A DNA stretch of 64,000 nt from NORP240 sp038134485 (GCA_038134485.1 JAYPVG010000012.1:1-64000), one strand, 5' to 3'. Shown: positions 51,613 through 61,108, counted from the stretch's first letter. Notes: generated from the sequence alone by a model not told the origin. A program made the numbers and translations.

Positions 51613-52842
51613 ATGTTCCGCTTCTTAAAAATTCCAACCGGGCAATGGTTTATGGATTTAGCCAGCGAAATCAATCGGCTACGGGACGACACTCCGACTT
51701 GTCATGATCTGACACATTTTAACAATGCCGGGTTTTCATTGTCCCCATCAAAGGTCGTGGAAAGCGTCATTGAGCATTTGCTTCTTGAGCAGGAGGCGGG
51801 TGGATACGAGGCTGCGGAGCTGGCTGCCAGCAAAATCGATAATTTTTACCTGGCTCTATCCAGAATGCTGAACTGTCAGCCAGCGGAGATCGCTTTTATT
51901 GAGAACGCCACTCGGGCCTGGGACATGGCTTTCTATGCCATACCATTTCAAAAAGGCGACCAGGTCATAACCGGTCAGGCAGAATATGCGAGTAATTATC
52001 TGGCTATGTTGCACGTACAAAAACGACTGGAAATCGACATTATCGTTATACCCAATGACGAAAGCGGCACGATCTGCCTGGAAAGATTGCAACAGAACAT
52101 TTCAGAAAAATGCAGACTTATCGCACTGACCCATATTGCCAGTCAGGTGGGGACTGTCCAACCTGCGGAAGAAGTAGGCAAAATCGCGAGGCAACATGGC
52201 ATTATCTATTTACTGGACGCATGCCAGTCAGCTGGGCAGGTGCCACTGGACGTACAAAAACTACGATGCGACCTGCTAACCGGCACGGGAAGAAAATATT
52301 TGCGCGGACCGAGGGGCACAGGATTTATGTATGCCTCCGCTGAGATCCTGGAACGCTTGGAGCCACCCTTTATAGATATTCACTCTGCGCACTGGATTAA
52401 CGAGAATCAGTATCGGTTTCGCGACGATGCTAAACGATTTGAAAACTGGGAATGTAATGTTGCGGGCAAAATAGGACTGGGCGTAGCGGCAGACTATGCC
52501 TGCGAGCTTGGGCTTGAAAACATCAACATGCGTATTCGACAACTGGCCAGACAACTGATTGTGAAATTGACCGAGATTCCTGAGGTAAGCGTGCACGAAA
52601 GGTTAGATAACTTGTCAGGAATCGTTACCTTCAGCAAGGCTGACGAAGACGCGCCTTCCTTGCAGCGCAGATTGAGAGCTGCCGCCATCAACACCAGCGT
52701 GTCAAAAAAAGGAAACGCCTTGCTGGATACGACACGACGAGGTGTTAGTGATGTTAATCGCGCTTCCCTGCATTACTACAACACGGAAGCTGAAATCGAT
52801 TGCCTGGTAGCAGAAATCGTTCGCGGGCAGGCCGCTAAATAA
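51613..52842 (+). CDS. Class V aminotransferase-fold enzyme (cysteine desulfurase-like)
   Basis: This PLP enzyme is related to isopenicillin-N epimerase and cysteine desulfurases. Motifs are THFNNAGFSLSPSKVV, IEKNATR-like FIENATRAWDMAF, ALTHIASQVGTVQPAEEVG, YLLDACQSAGQVPLDVQ and LTGTGRKYLRGPRGTGFMY with the PLP Lys. No IscU or Suf partner is nearby, so a desulfurase role is not supported. The start may be 51613 or the ATG at 51652 (MDLASEINRLR). Its end overlaps the NSS transporter gene by eight bases, tail to tail. Confidence 0.82.
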   Translation: MFRFLKIPTGQWFMDLASEINRLRDDTPTCHDLTHFNNAGFSLSPSKVVESVIEHLLLEQEAGGYEAAELAASKIDNFYLALSRMLNCQPAEIAFIENATRAWDMAFYAIPFQKGDQVITGQAEYASNYLAMLHVQKRLEIDIIVIPNDESGTICLERLQQNISEKCRLIALTHIASQVGTVQPAEEVGKIARQHGIIYLLDACQSAGQVPLDVQKLRCDLLTGTGRKYLRGPRGTGFMYASAEILERLEPPFIDIHSAHWINENQYRFRDDAKRFENWECNVAGKIGLGVAADYACELGLENINMRIRQLARQLIVKLTEIPEVSVHERLDNLSGIVTFSKADEDAPSLQRRLRAAAINTSVSKKGNALLDTTRRGVSDVNRASLHYYNTEAEIDCLVAEIVRGQAAK

Positions 52843-54190
52843 ATCCCAGCAGTTCGACGTAAACCATGAGGATCGCGAGGGGGCAGATAAACTTGACGTA
52901 GAACGGCCATATCTTCCAGAACAGGCTGCTTTCCACTTCCGGATATCCCTGACTAATCTCCTGCAAAAGGCCGTTTCGGTTCCATATCCACGCTACGAAA
53001 ACGCAAAAGAACAGCCCGCCCAGTGGCTGGCTCCACTCGGTTGTAATGGTTACCACCAGGTCAAACAAGACTGCAATATTGGAAACAATTACGAGACACA
53101 CAACGGTAATCAGCGCACCAACCACGAGCGTCGCCTTGCGACGCTCGACCTGATGATTTTCCGCCGCATAAGCTACCGGAACTTCCAGCATGGAGATAGA
53201 TGAAGTTAGCGAAGCAATTGTCATTAGCAGAAAAAAAGCCAGCGCCACCAGCAATCCGATAGAACCCATATTAGTGAACAGTGCCGGCAAGACGGACAGA
53301 ATCAAACCTGGCCCGGCGACCAATCCCCCGGACTCGTCATAAATCGTTACTCCGTTAGCCTGAGCAACATACATGGCCGGTAGGATTAACATACCCGCCA
53401 AAAATGCAATCCCCACATCCAGCAGGGCCACCATGCTGCCCAGTTGCGGCAAGTTTTCGCGCTTGCTGACATAGGAACCGTATATCAACATGGTTCCGGC
53501 ACCCAGCGACAGGGAGAAAAATGCCTGACCGAGCGCATTGATCAAAAGGTAAGGATTGGCAATCGCATCGAAATCGGGCACCAGATAAGCACGCAATCCG
53601 TCGCTGGCTCCGGGCAGGGTCAGAACATAAAGAATCAACAACAACAGGATAACAACCAGCGAGGGCATCAACCGGGATGCCCACTTTTCGATGCCTTCCT
53701 TTACGCCGGCGCTTACAACATAAACGGTCAGGCTCATAAACAGCAACACGAAACTGCCATCGCGCGCCAAACCATCGGTAGTTATCCAGTTTGCCACCGA
53801 TTGAAGCCCTGCAATGCGGGCGAGTGGATCGAATAGGAAGGCCATCATCCAGCCGCTTACAATTGCGTAAAAGCTCAATATGAGGCTGACGGTGATAATG
53901 CCGACAAATCCTACTATGCTGCCCAGCCAGTAAGTTGCGCGACCGCGACTGAGTCCCTGCAGCGCGGTAACCGCATTGGCTTTGGCGTGGCGCCCAATGA
54001 TTAGTTCTGCCATGAGGGCCGGATACGCCAGAAGAAATACCAGAATCAGATAAGTAAACAGAAAGGCCGCACCGCCGTTACTCGCGGTGTTGGTGGGGAA
54101 ACCCCAGATATTACCCAGACCCACCGCGGAACCTGAAGCCGCCATCAGGAAGCCGAATCTAGAGCTGAATTCGCCACGCGCTGCACTCAT
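52835..54190 (-). CDS. Sodium-dependent NSS/SNF transporter
   Basis: This LeuT-fold, Na+-coupled transporter of amino acids or related compounds has 451 residues and about 11 to 12 helices. The first helix reads RFGFLMAASGSAVGLGNIWG, with FPTNTASNGGAAF, the unwound substrate/sodium site. Other family blocks are SLGAGTMLIYGSYVSK and ASLTSSISMLEVP. The substrate is unknown. It follows the cyclophilin gene by 59 bp on the same strand. Confidence 0.92.
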   Translation of the reverse strand: MSAARGEFSSRFGFLMAASGSAVGLGNIWGFPTNTASNGGAAFLFTYLILVFLLAYPALMAELIIGRHAKANAVTALQGLSRGRATYWLGSIVGFVGIITVSLILSFYAIVSGWMMAFLFDPLARIAGLQSVANWITTDGLARDGSFVLLFMSLTVYVVSAGVKEGIEKWASRLMPSLVVILLLLILYVLTLPGASDGLRAYLVPDFDAIANPYLLINALGQAFFSLSLGAGTMLIYGSYVSKRENLPQLGSMVALLDVGIAFLAGMLILPAMYVAQANGVTIYDESGGLVAGPGLILSVLPALFTNMGSIGLLVALAFFLLMTIASLTSSISMLEVPVAYAAENHQVERRKATLVVGALITVVCLVIVSNIAVLFDLVVTITTEWSQPLGGLFFCVFVAWIWNRNGLLQEISQGYPEVESSLFWKIWPFYVKFICPLAILMVYVELLGFI

Positions 54191-54249
54191 AAACGGTAGA
54201 ACTCCTGAACCAGACTCTTCTTCCTATAGTTAGAGCGAGTTGGCCGGGC

Positions 54250-55206
54250 TTAACAAGATTCCACAGCAGTCACTGTAAACCGGAGAGAAGTTTCGCTTTC
54301 AAGCTCAAACTGCACATTTGTGCAGACAAAGGAGCCCTGCCCGGCACTCACCTCAATTTCCGGAAATAACAGGGGAGCGATGTCACCCCCAAAAATTGCC
54401 GCGTCTTCAGGAATATCTACCAAACGCAACAGACTGTCGACATTAAGCTCCATGGTGTCTTCATCGATGAAGCTAAAATTGACACTGAAAGCGAGATCGC
54501 CGTCCGCAGTTCGTACCGAAGAGATCACGAGTCCCTGGCTTGCTTCAAACACATTGGTAGCGTTGCTGAATCGATCGACAAGTTCCATATTGACGAAGAC
54601 AAATTCTTGGTCGGGCTGCCCGATGTAGGTATCAGTTACTATGGGCGCAAAATTGGCGCGCGGACCGAGATCCACTGTCTGCAGAGTCAACATCGAGTCC
54701 AGCACTTCCATCCCCGCCTCACCATTCAGCACTTCACCGAACACCGTAAAACCCTCATTCTGGGAATCCAGGCTTTCGCTGTTGTCAGATATATTTATGA
54801 ACCACTGGCTGGTAGCGCTGTCCGGGTCACCAGCCACCTTAGCCATGGCAATGGTGCCGCGCACATTGGAAAACCCCGGTTCATTTTCCACTGTGGGGGT
54901 ATTCTCATTTACGATGGGATCAGGGCCTGAGTAGGGGAAAAATCGAAATCCGCCGCCCTGCACTATCTGGAATTCTCCTCCTGTCGTGTTGGCCGTCCGG
55001 TGGATGTATGTCTGATTGTAATCACCTCTTTCGACATATCCGAGAAAATTTGCGACTGTCTTGGGGGTGGCCTCGTCATACAGTCCTATAGAAAAATCAC
55101 CAATATTGGTGCTGATTCGCACAATGCTGCGGATGTGCTCACCATTTATCTGCGCCTGAGTCTGCAAGCTTATGCTTAACGCAAGCAGCAGCCCAAAGAA
55201 CTGCAT
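54250..55206 (-). CDS. Exported cyclophilin-type peptidyl-prolyl isomerase
   Basis: A signal peptide (MQFFGLLLALSISLQTQAQ) leads to a cyclophilin domain (about residues 30–200). It has IVRISTNIGDFSIGLYDE, TPKTVANFLGYVERGDYN, IHRTA, QGGGFRF, GTIAMAKVAGDPDSATSQWF and FTVFGEVL. A C-terminal extension of about 110 residues is acidic and beta-rich with two Cys (FVCTN and AVESC), of unknown role. The ATG at 55206 is chosen for its AGGAATTCG Shine-Dalgarno; ATGs at 55257 and 55278 would bury the signal peptide. Confidence 0.85.
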   Translation of the reverse strand: MQFFGLLLALSISLQTQAQINGEHIRSIVRISTNIGDFSIGLYDEATPKTVANFLGYVERGDYNQTYIHRTANTTGGEFQIVQGGGFRFFPYSGPDPIVNENTPTVENEPGFSNVRGTIAMAKVAGDPDSATSQWFINISDNSESLDSQNEGFTVFGEVLNGEAGMEVLDSMLTLQTVDLGPRANFAPIVTDTYIGQPDQEFVFVNMELVDRFSNATNVFEASQGLVISSVRTADGDLAFSVNFSFIDEDTMELNVDSLLRLVDIPEDAAIFGGDIAPLLFPEIEVSAGQGSFVCTNVQFELESETSLRFTVTAVESC

Positions 55207-55571
55207 CGAATTCCTGACCCAGTCTCGAGATGCCACTCCGCGTCCTGACCTTGACATTTTTTCCCTGACAGCTTCCATCGCGCGTCCTATTCAGGCGGAA
55301 AGAATAATAAAAACAATGCAGTATACCACCAAACCAAGAACGTGTAGTACCAACAAATACAGGCGGAAGCGGGCCAGCATAGGGTATGTTAGGGCAATAT
55401 TCAAGCGCTGGAGCAAGCGGGCTACTCTATGCTATAAAGCGGTCTTTTTCCGGCGAATCGACCATCGTCCTGATGCCGCGACTAGTGTTATTGATTGAAT
55501 ATTCAGAAACTTCCAACGGACGATTGCCTGGCTCAAGCCATCGACGCTATTGCTGGTAAATAATTAACTCA
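55207..55571. other. 365-bp divergent gap between the cyclophilin and yegD genes
   Basis: No gene is supported. Leftward, TTGGTG-N17-TATTAT (55332 to 55304) is a possible promoter for the cyclophilin gene. Rightward, TATAAA at 55433–55438 is a possible -10 for yegD but lacks a convincing -35. Confidence 0.3.
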
Positions 55572-57029
55572 ATGGATAATTCAGCAGATTCAGCCAATCG
55601 CCCGGGTATAGGCATTGATTTTGGTACCAGTAATAGTGCCGCTGCGATCTTTGACGGCAACAAGGTGATCATGGTGCCATTGGAAGACGACCATCCCATC
55701 ATGCCCTCCGCCATCTATATTGACCGCAATTATCAGATTTCTACCGGCCAAAAAGCCATTCAGTCATACATTGAGTCAAACACCGGCCGAAAAGTCGAGC
55801 TGAGCGCGGAATATTTGGGCGAAGGGCGAACGTCTACCGGTCAGATCGGCGATGCAGGACTGCCTGAGGAAGCCAGCTCTCAGAGCTTTTACGGTCAGTC
55901 TATAATCGACGCGGGCGAGAAAGGCCGATTGTTTCGAGGCGTTAAGCGGCTGCTTGGTGACGGCAGCGTGCAAAGGCTGATGGTATTCGAGCGTGCATTT
56001 CGACTGGTGGCCCTGGTTACACCACTGCTATTGCGCATCCGACAAGCAGTAGAGAATTGTCTGTCATCAAAATTCGAACATGCCTCACAGCCCGATCATG
56101 CCTGCCTGGGCCATCCCGTCAATTTCGAAGGACGCAATGCAATGCACAATGAAGTTGGCCTGCAGCGCCTCAGTGAAGCCGGCGGTTACGCAGGGTTTAA
56201 CCAGCAACATTTTTTCCCAGAACCCATCGCAGCAGCTATCAGCTACCTTTTTGAGTATCCGGACGTCACCAGCAAGATCATGCTGGCTGTCGATTTTGGC
56301 GGCGGTACCCTTGATCTGTGCGTCTTGCGTCACCAGGGAGAGGAATTCAAGGTAGTCGCAACTCACGGTATCGGGCTCGGCGGCGATCATATCGATCAGG
56401 AATTGTTCCGAAAGCTTCTGTTTCCAATGCTCGGAAAAGGCGAACGCTGGCGTCGAAAAGGTGAAGACCGAGAGATAGAGACCCTTTTCCCCTTTGAGGA
56501 ATACGAAGATTTGCTCCTTAACTGGGCCGTCAGCTACCGACTCAATCAGAATCAGTACACGACCCCCGTGATGCAAAGAATCAATCAGAATGATCAAGCA
56601 TCAGTAAAATTTCGCCGACTCTACGAACTGATTAAACGCAATTACAGTTATCTGGTTTTCCAGTCCATCAAGGAATTGAAAGCTTCATTGTCTAGACAGC
56701 ATCATGCCCGGCTGGATATACCGGAGATCGATGTCGATATACTGCTGACCAGAGACGAGTTTGAATCTATCATTACTGAGCAACTGGAGAAATTCACAAG
56801 AGCAATTCACGATACATTGGAGATGGCAGAAATCAGCCCAGAGCAGATCGAACTGGTTATAAGGACCGGAGGCTCTTCATTGATACCAGCGGTCAAACGC
56901 ATACTCGAAGATCTGTTTCCTGACAAGGTTATCGAGCACGACCCCTTTACCAGTGTGGCCGCTGGACTCGCAATCGCTGAATACCGTGGCCTGGGCGAAT
57001 CAGTATTCGCCAGCAATTACAAATACTGA
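55572..57029 (+). CDS. yegD: Hsp70-family protein YegD (nucleotide-binding domain only)
   Basis: The actin-like ATPase core is present: GIGIDFGTSNSAAAIFDG (phosphate 1), AVDFGGGTLDLCVL (phosphate 2) and IRTGGSSLIPAVKRIL (adenosine loop). CLGHPVNFEG and FPEPIAAAISY are also typical. The protein ends at 485 residues, without the DnaK substrate-binding and lid domains, as in E. coli YegD. Its clients are unknown. A methyltransferase gene follows after 29 bp on the same strand. Confidence 0.9.
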   Translation: MDNSADSANRPGIGIDFGTSNSAAAIFDGNKVIMVPLEDDHPIMPSAIYIDRNYQISTGQKAIQSYIESNTGRKVELSAEYLGEGRTSTGQIGDAGLPEEASSQSFYGQSIIDAGEKGRLFRGVKRLLGDGSVQRLMVFERAFRLVALVTPLLLRIRQAVENCLSSKFEHASQPDHACLGHPVNFEGRNAMHNEVGLQRLSEAGGYAGFNQQHFFPEPIAAAISYLFEYPDVTSKIMLAVDFGGGTLDLCVLRHQGEEFKVVATHGIGLGGDHIDQELFRKLLFPMLGKGERWRRKGEDREIETLFPFEEYEDLLLNWAVSYRLNQNQYTTPVMQRINQNDQASVKFRRLYELIKRNYSYLVFQSIKELKASLSRQHHARLDIPEIDVDILLTRDEFESIITEQLEKFTRAIHDTLEMAEISPEQIELVIRTGGSSLIPAVKRILEDLFPDKVIEHDPFTSVAAGLAIAEYRGLGESVFASNYKY

Positions 57030-57058
57030 CTCGTCATCCAACGGGGAGATCGACCTGC

Positions 57059-57742
57059 ATGTTTGCCGGACTTAAAAAGTATTTCAAGAAAAGGGAAGAA
57101 TCCAATCTATTTCGCAATGCCTCAACCGAAGAGATATTTACCCACATCTATCTGGCAAACAAATGGGGCGACGAAGAGTCGCGCTCTGGTAAAGGCTCAA
57201 ATCTTGCGGTGACAGAGAGTCTGCGTGAGGCACTTCCGGACATGCTGCTCCAATTTAACATCAATAGCATGCTAGACATTCCCTGCGGGGATTTTCATTG
57301 GATGAAGGAAATTGATCTGCCGCTAACACGTTATCAGGGCGCTGATATCGTCAAGCCGATGATCGAGGAAAACCAGGTGAGGTATGGGAATGAAAAAAGA
57401 GAATTTCTCCATCTAGACCTGCTGCGTGACCCCCTACCAAAAGTAGATGCCATTTTCTGCAGAGAGTGCCTGGTACATCTGAGTTACGCGGACATAGAAA
57501 AAGCCCTGCAAAATATCAGGAAGAGTGGTGCGAGCTATCTCTTTACTACCCACTTTCCGCAGCGCAAGTACAATGAGGATATCGTGACCGGCAAACATCA
57601 CTCATTGAATTTCTACCTACCCCCGTTCAGCTGGCCGCAACCCGAACTGGAATTCGTCGAATGCTTCGCCGGCAAGCGGCGCGGCAATAAGTGTCTGTCA
57701 GTATGGAGAATTGACAACCTGCCAGTCAATCGGCTGTCCTAG
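57059..57742 (+). CDS. Class I SAM-dependent methyltransferase
   Basis: The 227-residue protein has SAM motif I as MLDIPCGDFHWMKEIDL (about residue 77), followed by YQGADIVKPMIEEN, FLHLDLLRDPLP and FCRECLVHLSYADIEKAL. The middle of the protein ends in TTHFPQRKYNEDI. It resembles uncharacterised proteobacterial methyltransferases and its substrate is unknown. Spacing suggests an operon with yegD. The N-terminus is basic (GLKKYFKKREE) but not a signal peptide. Confidence 0.8.
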   Translation: MFAGLKKYFKKREESNLFRNASTEEIFTHIYLANKWGDEESRSGKGSNLAVTESLREALPDMLLQFNINSMLDIPCGDFHWMKEIDLPLTRYQGADIVKPMIEENQVRYGNEKREFLHLDLLRDPLPKVDAIFCRECLVHLSYADIEKALQNIRKSGASYLFTTHFPQRKYNEDIVTGKHHSLNFYLPPFSWPQPELEFVECFAGKRRGNKCLSVWRIDNLPVNRLS

Positions 57743-57813
57743 TTATAACGTAACCGCGATTACAGATTAACCGGGTGTAATGCCGGGCCTGGAGCTGCAA
57801 TCCGCTTTCAGCG

Positions 57814-58530
57814 CTACTGGCGGCGCCCCTCATTGATCACTACCGCCACCGGCTGAGTACCGACGTTGCGAATCAGAAACGGGCTTTCCGCATCGCGCCA
57901 GGCCCAGTCACCCATAGAATCCAGCTCCTGGGTTATACCGTCAACGCGGGTAACGTGAACCAGCCCATCGCTAACCTGAACTACCGCGGCAGGGTTGTGA
58001 TGGTGGCGCAGCGGAGTTGACTCTCCAGGCGCCAGTTCAACCCGAAATGAACGAAACCATTCATTTTCGAGTTGAGGTTCTCCTTGCGATGCTGCCGGTC
58101 TATCACCAGCCAGATCGCTCAATGCCGGGCCAAAATTAACAAAGGCAATTATCCGCGTCTGGTATGTCCCATTGTTCGAAATGGCATGTGTGAAACTCTC
58201 GCGGGCATAATCGGTATTACTCCTCACAACACCGCCTACCGGTCCGTCCCCATTGCTGATTGAAGTCGTCAGAATAGGCGCATTATGCAGATGAGGATAG
58301 GATTCGTCGCCCGGATTAAGCTGGACGTCAAGGAGGTAGAGATCCCCATCGATGTGTACCGGACGATGACGGGGCTCTTCGATAACGTTGAGAACCCTCT
58401 CGCCGTCCCTGTCCTGGGCCTGCGCAATTAGTGGCAACAGCATCCCACCGGTCACTGCAGCCGCAGACGCGATGCTAAAAATCAAGGTACAAAATTCCCG
58501 GGATAAGTGGTTTACCGACAGTGTTCTCAT
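57814..58530 (-). CDS. Periplasmic bicupin-like protein
   Basis: The ATG at 58530 has GAGGCAATT upstream and opens a signal peptide (IFSIASAAAVTGGMLLPLIAQAQ). Two cupin-like segments follow. The first is LLDVQLNPGDESYPHLHNAP. The second is VELAPGESTPLRHHHNPAAVV with QVSDGLVHV. The His clusters (HLH and HHH) are candidate metal ligands. A longer open frame to 58812 runs into the next gene and is rejected. The family is not recognised beyond the fold. Marine proteobacteria often have such exported cupins. Confidence 0.7.
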   Translation of the reverse strand: MRTLSVNHLSREFCTLIFSIASAAAVTGGMLLPLIAQAQDRDGERVLNVIEEPRHRPVHIDGDLYLLDVQLNPGDESYPHLHNAPILTTSISNGDGPVGGVVRSNTDYARESFTHAISNNGTYQTRIIAFVNFGPALSDLAGDRPAASQGEPQLENEWFRSFRVELAPGESTPLRHHHNPAAVVQVSDGLVHVTRVDGITQELDSMGDWAWRDAESPFLIRNVGTQPVAVVINEGRRQ

Positions 58531-58639
58531 AATTGCCTCATCAGGGGGTAAACAAATTGCTATCTGCCGAGAGTAAACGACGACCCAGGCTAATTCAACA
58601 CAAGAATGACTAAGTCTAACGCTACTTGATTCGAGCAGA

Positions 58640-59395
58640 TCAAATGCGAGTAAGTGGAAAAGTAGCGAGCAGTTCACCATTCTCCGGATTTCGAATCTGG
58701 AATTCTGCTGGATAACTGCGCCCAAGCGCCTCGTTGAAAGTCGATCCGTCGTTAAGGTCACTAATAACAAACACCACTCTGCCCTCGACCTCACGGCCCG
58801 GCGGCAGCCCAATCGGAATAAATAGATAACCCGGACTATTGCTGAGCAAGCCGTGTACAGTTCCTTCCACGCTCAGGCGCGAATCAGGTAATTCAGCCCG
58901 AACGGCCCTGAACAGGGCGGGATCGTTGTTGCCATCGAGTACCCTCAGGTAAAGATCAACTTCCCGGCTGAACAATTCGTTATTAAGCAATCTGATCGTC
59001 GGCGTATAAATCGGGTATGCAAAGCCGATTTCCACGATGCCGTTGCTAGTACTCTCGGTAATCAGGCTGCTTGCTAATTGCTCGCCGATTACCCCCTGAC
59101 CGGCATTGGCAGGCAGATAGCCAAGAAAATACCAGGGGCCAATTGCCACCAGTGGCAGGCAGATTAGTGGCAGATACAGGATGGTGCGACTGGATAGCCA
59201 AGGCACAAGGGGTCGAATTCCAACCGCCAGAAGCAATCCGGCCAGCCCCGAGAACCCTGCTCGGATTTTCAGAGACATTTGTCCCATTTCAAGCGGATAA
59301 ATCAGGAAAGTCCCAGCCAGAACAATAGCGAACAGGATCAGTCCAAGATGCACGAAAATGACAATTCCAGCGCCGCGCGATTGCTGATTCTGCAT
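58640..59395 (-). CDS. Unrecognised membrane protein with an extracytoplasmic beta domain
   Basis: The 251-residue protein has three or four hydrophobic segments in the first 105 residues (IVIFVHLGLILFAIVLAGTF, FSGLAGLLLAVGIRPLV, ILYLPLICLPLVAIGPWYF). A soluble domain of about 150 residues follows, probably periplasmic, with beta-type sequence (VDLYLRVLDGN, YLFIPIGLPPGREVEGRVVF). I do not recognise a family. It starts nine bases after the lipA stop on the same strand, so it may be co-transcribed with lipBA; a link to lipoate is not implied. Confidence 0.6.
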   Translation of the reverse strand: MQNQQSRGAGIVIFVHLGLILFAIVLAGTFLIYPLEMGQMSLKIRAGFSGLAGLLLAVGIRPLVPWLSSRTILYLPLICLPLVAIGPWYFLGYLPANAGQGVIGEQLASSLITESTSNGIVEIGFAYPIYTPTIRLLNNELFSREVDLYLRVLDGNNDPALFRAVRAELPDSRLSVEGTVHGLLSNSPGYLFIPIGLPPGREVEGRVVFVISDLNDGSTFNEALGRSYPAEFQIRNPENGELLATFPLTRI

Positions 59396-59404
59396 TAATC
59401 CGCC

Positions 59405-60367
59405 TTATAGATCTTCGCCACGGGCCTGTTTGTCAGCGTGGTAGGAAGAGCGGACCAGAGGACCACTGGCAACGTGGGAAAATCCTAACTGATCCCCGAA
59501 TTCCCGCAGCGCCTCGAACTCATCGGGGTGAACAAAACGCTCTACTTTCAAGTGATCACGGCTTGGCTGGAGATACTGCCCTAGCGTGACCATATCTACT
59601 CTGTGAGCATGAAGATCGCGCATAACCTCTTTTACTTCTTCGATACTCTCTCCGAGGCCAAGCATCAAACCGGACTTGGTAGTGACCCGGGGCACCCGCT
59701 CTTTGTAGCGTCTAAGCAGTTCCAGAGACCATTTATAGTCGGCACCTGGTCGAGCCTTGCGATAAAGGCGTGGGACAGTCTCAAGGTTGTGATTGAAAAC
59801 ATCGGGCGGAGTCGATTGCAGAATGTCCAGGGCGATATCCATACGTCCGCGAAAATCCGGCACCAGCACCTCCACCTGAATCTCCGGATTACAGCGCCGG
59901 GTTTCGGTGATGCAATCAGCAAAATGCTGCGCACCACTATCCTTTAGATCGTCGCGATCAACCGAAGTAATTACCACGTAGCTGAGTGCCATCTCGGCGA
60001 TTGCCTCAGCCAGTTCCCGAGGTTCGTTTGCATCAAGCGGCCTGGGTTTACCATGCGCCACATCACAGAAAGGACAACGGCGAGTGCAAATCTCCCCCAT
60101 GATCATAAAGGTCGCAGTACCGTTATCGAAGCACTCCCCCAGATTGGGACAGGATGCTTCTTCACAGACGCTGGCGAGTTTATGACGCCTGAGTTTTTCC
60201 TTGATACTCTGCACCCGCGCAGAAGCCGGCACCTTGACTCGAATCCAGTCAGGTTTTTTGGGTAAATCATCGGTGGGGATGACCTTGACAGGAATACGCC
60301 TGACCTTATCAGCGCCACGCAGCTTCTGTCCTTCTATCAGGACATTACGTCTCTTGATTTCTGTCAT
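59405..60367 (-). CDS. lipA: Lipoyl synthase
   Basis: This radical-SAM enzyme inserts two sulfurs into octanoyl groups on lipoyl domains. The auxiliary cluster Cys are in CEEASCPNLGEC, the radical-SAM cluster in CTRRCPFCDVAHGKP, and the conserved Ser ligand in VRSSYHADKQA near the C-terminus. The 320 residues are normal. It follows lipB by 20 bp, the conserved dacA–ybeD–lipB–lipA order. Confidence 0.97.
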   Translation of the reverse strand: MTEIKRRNVLIEGQKLRGADKVRRIPVKVIPTDDLPKKPDWIRVKVPASARVQSIKEKLRRHKLASVCEEASCPNLGECFDNGTATFMIMGEICTRRCPFCDVAHGKPRPLDANEPRELAEAIAEMALSYVVITSVDRDDLKDSGAQHFADCITETRRCNPEIQVEVLVPDFRGRMDIALDILQSTPPDVFNHNLETVPRLYRKARPGADYKWSLELLRRYKERVPRVTTKSGLMLGLGESIEEVKEVMRDLHAHRVDMVTLGQYLQPSRDHLKVERFVHPDEFEALREFGDQLGFSHVASGPLVRSSYHADKQARGEDL

Positions 60368-60387
60368 TACTCAATTTCCGCCGGCAG

Positions 60388-61101
60388 CTACACACTCTCG
60401 ATCTGTTGATAGCCCAATTGGCATAGCAGGATATTCGCCAGCCGTATTGCAGTTGTTTTCATCAAATCGTCTTTGTCTGGCACCAGGTCTGCCAGTTGGG
60501 TGACTTGCATGCCCCGGAAGCCGCAGGGATCGATGCGCTCAAATGGCTCCAGATCCATATCGATATTCAAACTCAAGCCGTGATAACTTCGTCCTTTACG
60601 GACCCGCAACCCCAGGGCCGCTATTTTAGCATTGTCCACATAAACTCCAGGCGCATCGCGTCGGGAGTTGCTTTCCACGCCGAATTCCCGCAATACGCTA
60701 ACGATCGCTGTTTCGATTAGGTCAACCAGATCCCTGACCCCCATCTTCCTGCGCGGCAAATCAAGCAGCAGGTAGATAACCAGTTGCCCAGGGCCGTGAT
60801 AGGTCACCTGTCCACCCCGATCAGTTTGCACCACTGGCGTGCCACCCGGGTTTAGCAAGTGCTCGGCGCGGCCGGCCTGTCCAAGCGTAAAAACCGGTTT
60901 GTGACTCAAAAGCCAGATTTCATCACCCCGCTGTTTTTCGGGATGATCGGCGATATACCGCATCACTCGCCAGATCGGCTCGTAGTCCTGCAGTCCGAGC
61001 CGCCGTACAGTGATGACATCGCCTGTCAGCGCTTCCCGTGAAGGCAATTGGTAATATTTATAATCGCTTAACAGCAATTGAATACCGTCGCTGATTCGCA
61101 A
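60388..61101 (-). CDS. lipB: Octanoyl-ACP:protein octanoyltransferase
   Basis: LipB moves octanoate from ACP to lipoyl domains, supplying LipA. The conserved blocks are RGGQVTYHGPGQLVIYLLLDL, DNAKIAALGLRVRKGRSYHG with the catalytic Lys, and LNIDMDLEPFERIDPCGFRG with the catalytic Cys. The first 25 or so residues before VITVRRLGLQDYE are weakly conserved, so the true start may lie further in. It lies seven bases after ybeD. Confidence 0.95.
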   Translation of the reverse strand: MRISDGIQLLLSDYKYYQLPSREALTGDVITVRRLGLQDYEPIWRVMRYIADHPEKQRGDEIWLLSHKPVFTLGQAGRAEHLLNPGGTPVVQTDRGGQVTYHGPGQLVIYLLLDLPRRKMGVRDLVDLIETAIVSVLREFGVESNSRRDAPGVYVDNAKIAALGLRVRKGRSYHGLSLNIDMDLEPFERIDPCGFRGMQVTQLADLVPDKDDLMKTTAIRLANILLCQLGYQQIESV

Positions 61102-61108
61102 TATAGAT

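Noticed and set aside
58531..58812. 94-residue N-terminal extension of the bicupin protein
   Set aside because: It overlaps the upstream membrane protein gene, has no Shine-Dalgarno, and would bury a clear signal peptide.
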